From Dysgonomonas gadei ATCC BAA-286 (GTDB lineage: Bacteria > Bacteroidota > Bacteroidia > Bacteroidales > Dysgonomonadaceae): DNA of 64,000 bases. Of the stretch, positions 46,175 to 54,889 are shown piece after piece. Positions within the stretch are counted from its first letter, which is position 1, and each line of letters starts with the position of its first letter. Below the pieces are notes generated by a model. The model did no database searches. It had not been told where the DNA came from and saw only the letters and a list, made by a program, of their open reading frames with translations. The stretch covers positions 229,698-293,697 of the forward strand of contig NZ_GL891983.1 of the NCBI RefSeq assembly GCF_000213555.1, written 5' to 3'. Made by a program: the position numbers and the translations under genes.

Positions 46175-49141
46175 ATGAAATGCAAATCTAAAAGAAGACC
46201 GATGAAAGAGATATTCATCCTCCTCCTGAGTATCCTGATTCATTCCAGTATTTATGCGCAGACAACAAATAATATCCTTATAGAAGGTAAGGTGGTTGAT
46301 GACCAGAGAGAAGCCGTTATCGGTGCAAGCATATTGGTAAAAGGCACCACAAACGGAACAGTTACGGATGTTGACGGTTATTTTAAACTCAATGTTCCAT
46401 CGAATGCAATCTTAACAGTCAGCTTCATCGGCTACGAAGCCCAGGAAATCCCGGTCAATGGACAAAAGAATTTTTCGATAGTCCTTCTTGAAAATCAGGA
46501 AATGCTTAATGAAGTAGTCGTTATCGGCTATGGACAAGTAAAGAAAGGAGATGTCACAGGTTCGCTCACAACATTCAAACCGGATGAACTAAGCAAAGGA
46601 AAGGTATTAACGGCCAAAGATGCATTAGTAGGCAAAATTGCAGGGGTTAGCGTTACACCGGGTTCCGGTGCACCGGGCGACGAAGGCACTATACGCATTC
46701 GTATGGGGGCTTCGTTATCAGCGTCGAACGATCCGTTACTGGTTATAGACGGAGTACCGGTACGGAGTACATCTATCAGTTCCATAAATCCGGCTGACAT
46801 TGAATCATTCACAGTCCTCAAAGATGCATCCGCAACTGCCATATATGGTTCCCGTGCTTCGAATGGAGTGATTATCATTACCACAAAGAAAGGAAGCCTG
46901 ACAAAAGGAAAAGTCAATCTGAACTATAGCGGAAGTTTCACTATAAGCCAGGTAGTAAAGTATTTGGATGTATTAGATGCCGATACCTACAGAGAAGCAT
47001 TTAAGGAACATGCCAATAACGTGCCCGATGGCTATATGCTTGGCAATGTCAATACAGACTGGCAAAAGGAAGTATCCGGAACTGCTTTCGGGACAGACCA
47101 TAATCTATCGGCTACAGGAGCTGTCGCTGATATCCCTTATCGTATATCGTTCGGTTATTATAATCAAAATGGGGTTGTCAAAGAAAATAATTATGAACGG
47201 CTCAGTCTGGGAGTAGGATTTGCCCCGCAATTTTTCAACAAACACTTATCTCTCGACATTAACGTTAAAGGCAGTATAGAAAATGAAAATCCTGTTTCCA
47301 GCGGAACAGTAGGAAGTGCCTCCGCATTCGACCCTACCCGTCCTGTACATGCAAATTACCCGAACAATGTTGGATTGGGATACTTCATGTGGATGGATGA
47401 AAATGGAAATCCGATTACAAAAGCAGGCAGCAACCCTGTTGCGGATTTGATGCTGACCGATAAATTACAGAAAAACAAACGTTCGACAGGAAATCTGGCA
47501 GCAAACTATAAAATACATGGATTTGAAGATCTTACTCTACATGCAAACCTTGGTTATGATGTCCGTGTAGATGACTATGATGAGTCTATACCCAATAATG
47601 CCCCATCTATGTATGTTTCCCATATGCAGGACGGATCAGGAAAGTCATATACTTCAAAAAATGAAAACAGGAATTACCTGATAGACTCGTATGCAAATTA
47701 CAAAAAAGATTTCCGGAAAAATCACAGCATCAGTGCAATGGGAGGTTATGGCTGGCAACGCTTCTGGTATAGAAATGCAGCTACAACATATGATTCGAAA
47801 GGCGAAGTATATGGGGACCCTACTTCGGGCGAAGCAGAATTATATCTATTATCCTTTTATGGACGTCTTAATTATTCCTACGCTCAAAAGATACTTCTAA
47901 CAGCTACTTTGCGTGCCGATGCCTCTTCCCGCTTTGCGAAAAATAACCGATGGGGATATTTTCCCTCTGCAGCACTGGCATACCGCTTGTCTGAAGAATC
48001 TTTCCTAAAAGATATCAAGGCTTTATCCGACCTTAAACTACGACTTAGTTATGGGCAAACAGGGCAACAAGACATAGGTTCATATTACCAGCATCTGGGC
48101 ACCTATACTACTTCATACGATGCTTCCAGATATATGTTCGGTAACGAATGGATAACGCTTTACAGACCTAATGGCTACGATCCTCTTATCAAATGGGAAA
48201 CGACCACGACATACAATCTGGGGATAGATTATGGCTTCCTTAATAACCGCATATCGGGTAGTATCGATATTTACACCCGCCGTACAAAGAATCTGTTGAA
48301 TTTCATCGATGTTCCGGCCGGCAGTAACTATACTAACAAAATAGATACCAATATCGGAAATATGAAAAATAAAGGGATAGAACTTGCAGTATCGGCAATA
48401 CCAGTCAAAACCCGCGATTGGGAATGGTCGATAGGAGGAAACTTTACATGGAATGCATCGGAAATCACAAAACTGAATACAATAGACAGCGAAGATAATT
48501 CAATAAATGCTGGTAGTATTGGAGACAGGGACTATGTTCAAAGACATAAAGTCGGAGAAACACCTTTTACTTATTTCTTACTGAAACAGGCATATGATGA
48601 TAATGGCAACCCACTGGATGGAAAATATGTGGCTCCGAACGGGGATATCGTAACAAGCGAATCAGACGTAAATAAATACATGACAGGTAAGAGTTCGCAT
48701 ATGCCATATTTCTACGGCCTTTCAACCCGTATATCATACAAGAACTGGGATTTGGGAGCAAATGCACATGGAGGATTCGGACACTATGTATTCAACTATC
48801 AGGCAGCAAGAGATTCATTCGACAAACTTTATAGTGCAGATGGCAATACATCCGGTAATATTATGAGTTCGACTCTGAAAACAGGATTTACGCAGTCACG
48901 TAAATTCTCAGATTATTTTCTGGAAAAAGGAGATTTCTTCAAGATAGACAATATCACACTGGGATATTCTTTCTCAAAACTATGGAATGATAAAACTTCT
49001 TTGCGACTGGCATTTAATGTACAGAATGTTGCTCTCATTTCAGGCTATTCGGGTATCGACCCTGAAATATTTTCGGGTATCGACCGCAACTCATACCAGC
49101 GTCCGAGAATGTATTCTTTCAGTTTAAATCTAAACTTTTAA
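46175..49141 (+). CDS. SusC-family TonB-dependent transporter (phosphatase locus)
   Basis: 988 aa (or from the second ATG, 46202, which gives the cleaner signal MKEIFILLLSILIHSSIYAQ). A carboxypeptidase-like domain (IEGKVVDDQREAVIGASILV), the plug (LNEVVVIGYGQVKKGDVTG, DASATAIYGSRASNGVIIIT) and a 22-strand barrel ending in SLNLNF are typical. It is shorter than the first SusC. It imports a surface-bound substrate with TonB energy. SusD is 131 bp downstream behind a hairpin, and a histidine phosphatase follows. Confidence 0.94.
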   Translation: MKCKSKRRPMKEIFILLLSILIHSSIYAQTTNNILIEGKVVDDQREAVIGASILVKGTTNGTVTDVDGYFKLNVPSNAILTVSFIGYEAQEIPVNGQKNFSIVLLENQEMLNEVVVIGYGQVKKGDVTGSLTTFKPDELSKGKVLTAKDALVGKIAGVSVTPGSGAPGDEGTIRIRMGASLSASNDPLLVIDGVPVRSTSISSINPADIESFTVLKDASATAIYGSRASNGVIIITTKKGSLTKGKVNLNYSGSFTISQVVKYLDVLDADTYREAFKEHANNVPDGYMLGNVNTDWQKEVSGTAFGTDHNLSATGAVADIPYRISFGYYNQNGVVKENNYERLSLGVGFAPQFFNKHLSLDINVKGSIENENPVSSGTVGSASAFDPTRPVHANYPNNVGLGYFMWMDENGNPITKAGSNPVADLMLTDKLQKNKRSTGNLAANYKIHGFEDLTLHANLGYDVRVDDYDESIPNNAPSMYVSHMQDGSGKSYTSKNENRNYLIDSYANYKKDFRKNHSISAMGGYGWQRFWYRNAATTYDSKGEVYGDPTSGEAELYLLSFYGRLNYSYAQKILLTATLRADASSRFAKNNRWGYFPSAALAYRLSEESFLKDIKALSDLKLRLSYGQTGQQDIGSYYQHLGTYTTSYDASRYMFGNEWITLYRPNGYDPLIKWETTTTYNLGIDYGFLNNRISGSIDIYTRRTKNLLNFIDVPAGSNYTNKIDTNIGNMKNKGIELAVSAIPVKTRDWEWSIGGNFTWNASEITKLNTIDSEDNSINAGSIGDRDYVQRHKVGETPFTYFLLKQAYDDNGNPLDGKYVAPNGDIVTSESDVNKYMTGKSSHMPYFYGLSTRISYKNWDLGANAHGGFGHYVFNYQAARDSFDKLYSADGNTSGNIMSSTLKTGFTQSRKFSDYFLEKGDFFKIDNITLGYSFSKLWNDKTSLRLAFNVQNVALISGYSGIDPEIFSGIDRNSYQRPRMYSFSLNLNF

Positions 49142-49159
49142 TATAAAAACAAAATTATA

Positions 49160-49247
49160 GTATGAAAACGAGCATGAATTGCAAAATCGGCTGAGCCAAT
49201 CACGATTCACCAAAGTACAAGATAATTTTGTCATGCGAGTTTCCATA
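49160..49247 (+). repeat. SusC-SusD intercistronic hairpin and duplicated start region
   Basis: Between susC and susD the arms 49160-49177 and 49230-49247 pair at 15 of 18 positions. In addition, the 25 bp just before and at the susD start (49257-49281) are nearly repeated at 49146-49170, creating an extra ATG at 49162 with a 10-codon frame ending in TGA. Confidence 0.55.
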
Positions 49248-49272
49248 CATCCATTAAAAACAAAATCATAGT

Positions 49273-50958
49273 ATGAAATCAAATATATTAATCATATCAA
49301 TCCTGATTGCCTGCTGCAACATGTTTTCTTCCTGTCTGGGAGATCTCGACACACAGCCTCTGGATAAGAACCAGCTAGTAGCAAAAGATGTGTACGAAAC
49401 AGCCGCAGGATACAAAGGTGTAATAGCAAAATGTTATGCATCGCTTATTCAGACCGGACAAAAAGGCGGTGACGGCGGTGACGGAGATGTAGGTGGTATC
49501 GACGAAGGGTATAGCGGATATACCCGTGCATTATTCTATCTGCAAACGACAGTATCTGATGAAATTATCTTGCATGCAGGCAGCAGCCAGGGTTCACGGG
49601 ATCTGCTCTATGTAAACTGGAATCCATCTACCTCAATTATCAAGTATCCTTACTATCGTTTATATATGACTATAAACTACTGTAACGAGTTTATACGTGA
49701 GTGTACTGAGGATAAACTGAAAGAAAGAGGAGTTTACGACGAACTGAAGGACGAATATCGGTATTATGTAGCTGAAGCCCGGTTTATCAGGGCATATTGC
49801 TATAGTATGATATGTGATCTGTACGGGTCCGGACCGTTTATTGAAGAAACAATGGTAGTGGGAAGCCTGCCTCACCAAAAAACCAGAACTGAAATTTATG
49901 ATTACGCAGTAAGCGAATTAGAAACAGTATTACCATTGCTAAAGACATCGAAGACAAACCAATACGGACGTATAGATCAGGTAGCCGCATGGTTTTTACT
50001 AGCACGTATCTATTTGAACTCAGAAGTGTACGTAGGCAAAAAAGAATATGAGAAAGCATACAAATATGCTAAAATGGTAATAGACAGCAAGGCGTACCCG
50101 TTGGCATCAGATTATCGTCATATCTTTCTGGCAGATAATAATACATGCTCCGAAATCATCTGGCATCTGGTACAGGATGCTGATTATGCACAAAGCAGTG
50201 CAGGAACTAATTTCTATGTAAAAGCATTGATGAACGGAAATATAAATAAATATCTGAAAACGGGAGTCGGAACCCGGGGATGGGGAAATGCACGCGTGAC
50301 TACCCAATTAGTAAACCTGTTCGAAAGCGGTGATCAGACATTCGACGTAAACGACATTTGGGAAAATAACAAAAAAGATAAAAGAGCTCAATTCTTTAGC
50401 GTAGGACACACTAAAGAAACATGGGTAGATGGAAAAGATTTTCAAGGAACATTTACCAATGGGTATGCATGTATCAAATGGCGTAATGTAAAAGCCGACG
50501 GTTCGGAACTGGCCGAAGGCGGCACTGTATACTCATCGATTGATTATCCTATGTTTAGAACAGCCGATGCTTATCTGATGGCCGCGGAAGCGATTTTAAG
50601 AGGTGGCGGCGGAAGCAAAAGCGAAGCTCTTGGCTATGTAAATGAGGTCAGGGACAGGGCGTATATGTCGGGTAGTTACGGAAACGATGCTTCGGGCAGG
50701 ATTACAGAGACTGAATTAAACTTGGATTTTATATTAGATGAGAGAGGCCGCGAATTATACACAGAACTGATTCGCCGTACAGACTTGATCCGTTTCAATA
50801 AATTTACAAAAAATCATAACTGGGACTGGAAAGGTAGCGACGGTAAAGCAGGGAACTATGTCGGAAAAGATGTGGATAACAAGTATAAGTTATTCCCTAT
50901 CCCTCAGGAAGAATTTACCGTTAATCCTTATCTGACACAGAATCCTGATTATAAATAA
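49273..50958 (+). CDS. SusD/RagB-family lipoprotein (phosphatase locus)
   Basis: 561 aa. Lipoprotein signal ILIISILIACCNMFSSCLGD (lipid-attachment Cys about residue 21). RagB/SusD features: TAAGYKGVIAKCYASLIQTG, a YVAEARFIRAYCYSMICDL TPR-like helix, QVAAWFLLARIYLNSEVY, TADAYLMAAEAILRGGGGSK and the terminal FPIPQEEFTVNPYLTQNPDY. It binds substrate at the cell surface for the SusC partner encoded 131 bp upstream. An unusual glycine/aspartate-rich loop (KGGDGGDGDVGG, about residues 60-71) may bind a metal ion. A long hairpin follows the gene. Confidence 0.93.
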   Translation: MKSNILIISILIACCNMFSSCLGDLDTQPLDKNQLVAKDVYETAAGYKGVIAKCYASLIQTGQKGGDGGDGDVGGIDEGYSGYTRALFYLQTTVSDEIILHAGSSQGSRDLLYVNWNPSTSIIKYPYYRLYMTINYCNEFIRECTEDKLKERGVYDELKDEYRYYVAEARFIRAYCYSMICDLYGSGPFIEETMVVGSLPHQKTRTEIYDYAVSELETVLPLLKTSKTNQYGRIDQVAAWFLLARIYLNSEVYVGKKEYEKAYKYAKMVIDSKAYPLASDYRHIFLADNNTCSEIIWHLVQDADYAQSSAGTNFYVKALMNGNINKYLKTGVGTRGWGNARVTTQLVNLFESGDQTFDVNDIWENNKKDKRAQFFSVGHTKETWVDGKDFQGTFTNGYACIKWRNVKADGSELAEGGTVYSSIDYPMFRTADAYLMAAEAILRGGGGSKSEALGYVNEVRDRAYMSGSYGNDASGRITETELNLDFILDERGRELYTELIRRTDLIRFNKFTKNHNWDWKGSDGKAGNYVGKDVDNKYKLFPIPQEEFTVNPYLTQNPDYK

Positions 50959-50969
50959 AGTATATAAAG

Positions 50970-51044
50970 AGATAAAAAGGTTGTTAGCTTATCACTTAAT
51001 AGGGTATAAATTACCCTGCCCCAGAGTCGACAACCTTTTTATCT
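50970..51044 (+). terminator. Long stem between SusD and phosphatase genes
   Basis: A perfect 15-bp stem joins 50970-50984 and 51030-51044 (AGATAAAAAGGTTGT with its complement), with an inner 6-bp hairpin AGGGTA/TACCCT (51001-51017). It may act as a partial terminator or RNA-stability element that lowers phosphatase expression relative to SusCD. Confidence 0.6.
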
Positions 51045-51061
51045 AAAATCATAAAAAAAGA

Positions 51062-52330
51062 ATGAAACGAATTTACCTACTATTACTGTTATTTGCAGCC
51101 TTTATCTCTGCATTTTCCCAAACATCAAAAGAAGAACTGTTTGCTACTCCTGAGAAAACTGCAGGTGTATACTATGCATATCCGGCAAAGGAAATCATAC
51201 CTTATACAACGCCACCGAAAGGATACGAACCCTTCTATATAAGCCACTTTGGCCGTCATGGGTCCCGGTACCTGATCAGTGACAGTGACTATAAGGATGT
51301 CCTCGACCGATTTGAAGATGCTTATAACAATAATGCATTAACTGATTTAGGTAAAGATGTTTATACCCGATTGCAACAAGTATGGCAGGAAGCCGAGCTC
51401 AGAGGAGGAGATCTTTCTCCCTTGGGAATACGGGAACATAAGGGCATCGCCGAACGCATGTATATCACCAACCCTCAGGTTTTTTCCAAAGATGGAAAAT
51501 ATACGGCTTGTGCAACTACCATCGTTCGTTGCGTGCTTAGTATGGATGCTTTTTGCGAGCGGCTGAAAGAATTAAATCCTTCTATACAGATCGAGCGCAA
51601 TTCGGGTATGAAGTGGCAAAGTTTTCTGAATCATCATACCAAAGAAGCAATTGAATTCCGTTCTGCAAAATATACTTGGCGTGAACAACACCGTAAATTT
51701 CAACAGGAACATGTAAAGCCGGCACGTTTGATCAATTCTCTTTTTTCGGATAAGGATTACATCAACAAAAATATAAATCCGGAAGAGACGATGTGGCAAC
51801 TCTTTTATATTGCAGGAGGAATGCAAAATATAGAAACTGATTTATCTTTCTATGACATATTTGAGAAACAAGAACTTTTTGATCTCTGGCAATGTAAGAA
51901 TTACAAATTATATGTCAATGACGCTAATGGGGCAATAAATGGCGGTCTGATGTTTGAAAACTGCAAACCTCTTCTGAAAGATATATTGGAAAATGCCAGT
52001 CGCATTATATCGACTAACGGAAAAGGGGCGGACCTGCGCTTTGCCCACGACGGCAACATCATTCCGCTAGCAATGCTTTTGCACCTTGATGGATGTTACA
52101 ACAGCGTATCCAATGCTGATGAGTATTATAAAGCTTGGAGCGATTTTAAAGTAGCGCCTATGGCGGGTAATATACAGATCATATTTTACCGCAAACCTAA
52201 ATCGGATGATATTCTGGTTAAATTCCTTCTTCACGAAAAGGAAATACTAGTGCCACCAATTAAAACAGATATGGCACCCTTTTATAATTGGATTGACGTA
52301 AAAAACTATTATGAATCTCTTTTGAAATAA
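51062..52330 (+). CDS. Secreted histidine acid phosphatase (phytase/MINPP-like)
   Basis: 422 aa with a Sec signal (MKRIYLLLLLFAAFISAFSQ). The catalytic motif HFGRHGSRYLIS (Arg65-His66) and the distal proton donor FAHDGNIIPLA identify clade-2 histidine phosphatases, the family of phytases and multiple inositol-polyphosphate phosphatases. MINPP proteins have HAE where this has HDG. It sits in the same unit as a SusCD pair behind a SusR-like regulator, so it probably removes phosphate from the substrate that the SusCD pair captures. Inositol phosphates are a plausible but unproven target. Confidence 0.86.
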   Translation: MKRIYLLLLLFAAFISAFSQTSKEELFATPEKTAGVYYAYPAKEIIPYTTPPKGYEPFYISHFGRHGSRYLISDSDYKDVLDRFEDAYNNNALTDLGKDVYTRLQQVWQEAELRGGDLSPLGIREHKGIAERMYITNPQVFSKDGKYTACATTIVRCVLSMDAFCERLKELNPSIQIERNSGMKWQSFLNHHTKEAIEFRSAKYTWREQHRKFQQEHVKPARLINSLFSDKDYINKNINPEETMWQLFYIAGGMQNIETDLSFYDIFEKQELFDLWQCKNYKLYVNDANGAINGGLMFENCKPLLKDILENASRIISTNGKGADLRFAHDGNIIPLAMLLHLDGCYNSVSNADEYYKAWSDFKVAPMAGNIQIIFYRKPKSDDILVKFLLHEKEILVPPIKTDMAPFYNWIDVKNYYESLLK

Positions 52331-52388
52331 TCAAAGAACATAAAGAAAAGCTGTGAAGCCTATCGATTAACTTTAATATTGATAAATT

Positions 52389-52415
52389 AGGGTGTGATTG
52401 CAGAATCACGCCCTT
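52389..52415 (+). terminator. Terminator after the phosphatase gene
   Basis: AGGGTGTGATT (52389-52399) and AATCACGCCCT (52404-52414) form an 11-bp stem with one G-U pair and a 4-nt loop, followed by TTCTT. The rest of 52331-52650 carries no gene apart from the convergent terminator. Confidence 0.7.
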
Positions 52416-52596
52416 CTTGGTTAACCTTAGATATGCATGGAGAATCAGACTTAGCATATTAACGTAATTTTATAGCTATCAATTCAATTAAATGGGATGA
52501 TGCTTTCGGGAATCTGCTTGTTTATTAATTCTACAATTCTATTTTCCAGTACTTTAATGGATTAGCTCGGCGACCAGGTATATAGGTTATAAAAAT

Positions 52597-52628
52597 ACCC
52601 TGTCATTTATCTAGGAATGACAGGGTAA
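52597..52628 (-). terminator. Terminator of the TonB receptor/GH3 operon
   Basis: TACCCTGTCATT (52597-52608) and AATGACAGGGTA (52617-52628) form a perfect 12-bp stem with an 8-nt loop. On the reverse strand it ends in a run of five T, just past the stop of the TonB receptor gene. Confidence 0.88.
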
Positions 52629-52650
52629 TGAAATGTGGAAAAAAGATGGT

Positions 52651-54870
52651 TTAGAACTTGTATTTCATTCCGAATTCTACGGTGAACGGACGGATATATG
52701 TTCCCGAAAGTATAGCACCATCCATTTTTTCAGCTTCTTCTTTTGTATACAAATCTGCTCCTGAAATAGTACCCTGTGCTCCGCGCTGGTTGAGCAGGTT
52801 TACAACTGTGGCGTTAAATTCAAGATTCTTGCCCAGGAAATAACTTGCCCCCGCAAATGTTTCCCAACGTCCTTTGAAGGTGAGTGAATTAGTCAGGTTG
52901 GCATATTGCTTACTAAAGTAACGCGCGCTGGCCCATACTCTCAGGTCTTTCCACTGGTAACTGGGGTCTATCTCGATCAGTACTTTCGATACACCGGTTA
53001 CAATATTGTCTGTAAAGTTATAATCGACAGGTGTCTCTCCCGCGCCGAAGTTTACTGTCCCTGAATAATTTTTGTATTTAGGAGCCTGTAATGTCAGCAG
53101 GAAGTGCAGGTTGAAATTCTTGACGGGTGTAGCCATGATATCAGTGGTCCATCCTATCGTTTCTATATCGTACGCCACAGTCGGACGTGCAACCGTTCCT
53201 TTCGAGCTGGTGAAGTTCACGGTAGAACGATACTCGTCGCGCTTGATATAAGTCGCCTTAGATACAAGGCTGAACATAGAGTGATTGTAGAATACCCCGA
53301 ATCCGGCTCCCGGTATTTTCGATTTCTTCAGGTTGGGTTCATTCCCTGCCGAGTAGTTCTCGAGGTGGCCGGCTTGTTCGTTGTAAGTAGCTTCACCCAG
53401 TAACCCGAAGTTCCGTGTCATTTTATATACAGCATTCAGCATAAAAGCCTTATTGAACCAGTCCTTATCGATATCGGTTTTTTTGTTTGACAGATAAGGT
53501 ATGTCTGCTACCACATCGTTGTTGTCGATAAAATCCCCTCTCAGATTCTGGTACTCGAAGCGGGCACCCAGATTCAGCGTCAGCACATTTGCTATATCCC
53601 ACTTATCGGTAAGGAAAAGAGCTGTCTTGTTTTCAGTACCATTGTGATATTCGGCAATGCCATATATGTTGTCGCCTACACGTTGGGGATTAGCCTCTAC
53701 TGTCTGGTTATAAATAACACCTTCGGTGGTAAATTTATCTATGTCGTACATCCATTGATTTACACCGATTTTCCAATCGTGATTTCCTGATTTCTTCCCA
53801 ATTTCGAAGAGGCTGGTAAGAGATTTGACAGGTGTCTTTCTCGATGCTAAAGCCATTACTCCTTGCAGGTTGCCGGTCTTCTGGTTACCGGTTGCATCGG
53901 TATATGTTTGTTCCGATATACCCGTCATAATAGGGAGATACATCCCCGACCTGGCAGTATGGTATCTGACGATAAAGTTCAGGTTCAGTCCGTTATCCAG
54001 CTTGTTTTTGCCAATCAGATCGAAGGTATGGCTTTCCGTGCCGTAATCGTTCAGGGCATCGCGTTCTGCGATACTACCTGTTTCGGCATCTTTGACTTTA
54101 AACTTCTGTCCGGACAGATAGTTATCACTACCGATCTTGAAACCGTCTATTTCATCTACCGACCCATCCAGATTGTACCTGTACGGAGCATATTGCTGCA
54201 TAGTCATCGATTTGGAATTAGAATATTTATAGAAAGCGGAAATAGATCCCTCCCCACCCTGAAATTTATAATCCTGAGTCAATGCTGCTTTATATAACTG
54301 GGTTTGATCATTATAGTAACGGTCTATATCAGTCTTATTCACCTTATATGTTCCGGGATCGTAATTTACGAATGCTCCCAATGAAAACTTAAGACCTTTT
54401 TTTGTCAATGGCCCGCTAAAGTTGACCGTACCGTTAAGTAAGCCAAAGTGATTGGAGTTCAAGCCTACGTTTCCACCAAACCTGTCCGTACCCATATTGT
54501 TGTACGTGCCTACGGAGAACCCCACATCACCGATATTGATGGCAGTCTGTCCCAAGTCCAGAAGACTGACTCCGTTTGTCATGGCATCCATACGCCACGA
54601 CTTAAATGGCATTTCAGGCCAGAAGAAATATACTACCGGCAGGTCATTTTCGAGAACCGTTGTTCCTCCCACACTGGCCGGAAGCCCGATATTTACATTG
54701 CGGGGGCCTGAATTTGCCGATGCTGCGTTCAACATGACATTACGATCGCTCTTTTGTTCGGCAGTCGTTACTTTAAGCGAATCTTTTCCGGCAGGTTCCT
54801 GAGCACCGGCATTACCTGTATACGCTGCAAGTGCGACTAACATACTTATATTTATAATTATCCTTTTCAT
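52651..54870 (-). CDS. TonB-dependent receptor-like outer-membrane barrel
   Basis: 739 aa with a signal peptide ending near AYTGNAGAQ. A plug-like region has DPGTYKVNKT and an N-terminal VNIGLPASVGGTTVLENDLP, and the beta-barrel continues to the C-terminal FTVEFGMKYKF. It lacks the N-terminal carboxypeptidase-like domain of SusC and has no SusD partner, so it is an ordinary TonB-dependent receptor. LFLTDKWDIANVLTLNLGAR and NLEFNATVVNLLNQRG are typical barrel strands. It lies 19 bp downstream of the GH3 gene and shares its operator-controlled promoter. It probably takes up the glucoside or its products. Confidence 0.85.
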   Translation of the reverse strand: MKRIIINISMLVALAAYTGNAGAQEPAGKDSLKVTTAEQKSDRNVMLNAASANSGPRNVNIGLPASVGGTTVLENDLPVVYFFWPEMPFKSWRMDAMTNGVSLLDLGQTAINIGDVGFSVGTYNNMGTDRFGGNVGLNSNHFGLLNGTVNFSGPLTKKGLKFSLGAFVNYDPGTYKVNKTDIDRYYNDQTQLYKAALTQDYKFQGGEGSISAFYKYSNSKSMTMQQYAPYRYNLDGSVDEIDGFKIGSDNYLSGQKFKVKDAETGSIAERDALNDYGTESHTFDLIGKNKLDNGLNLNFIVRYHTARSGMYLPIMTGISEQTYTDATGNQKTGNLQGVMALASRKTPVKSLTSLFEIGKKSGNHDWKIGVNQWMYDIDKFTTEGVIYNQTVEANPQRVGDNIYGIAEYHNGTENKTALFLTDKWDIANVLTLNLGARFEYQNLRGDFIDNNDVVADIPYLSNKKTDIDKDWFNKAFMLNAVYKMTRNFGLLGEATYNEQAGHLENYSAGNEPNLKKSKIPGAGFGVFYNHSMFSLVSKATYIKRDEYRSTVNFTSSKGTVARPTVAYDIETIGWTTDIMATPVKNFNLHFLLTLQAPKYKNYSGTVNFGAGETPVDYNFTDNIVTGVSKVLIEIDPSYQWKDLRVWASARYFSKQYANLTNSLTFKGRWETFAGASYFLGKNLEFNATVVNLLNQRGAQGTISGADLYTKEEAEKMDGAILSGTYIRPFTVEFGMKYKF

Positions 54871-54889
54871 AATTCTTAGATAAGATTGG

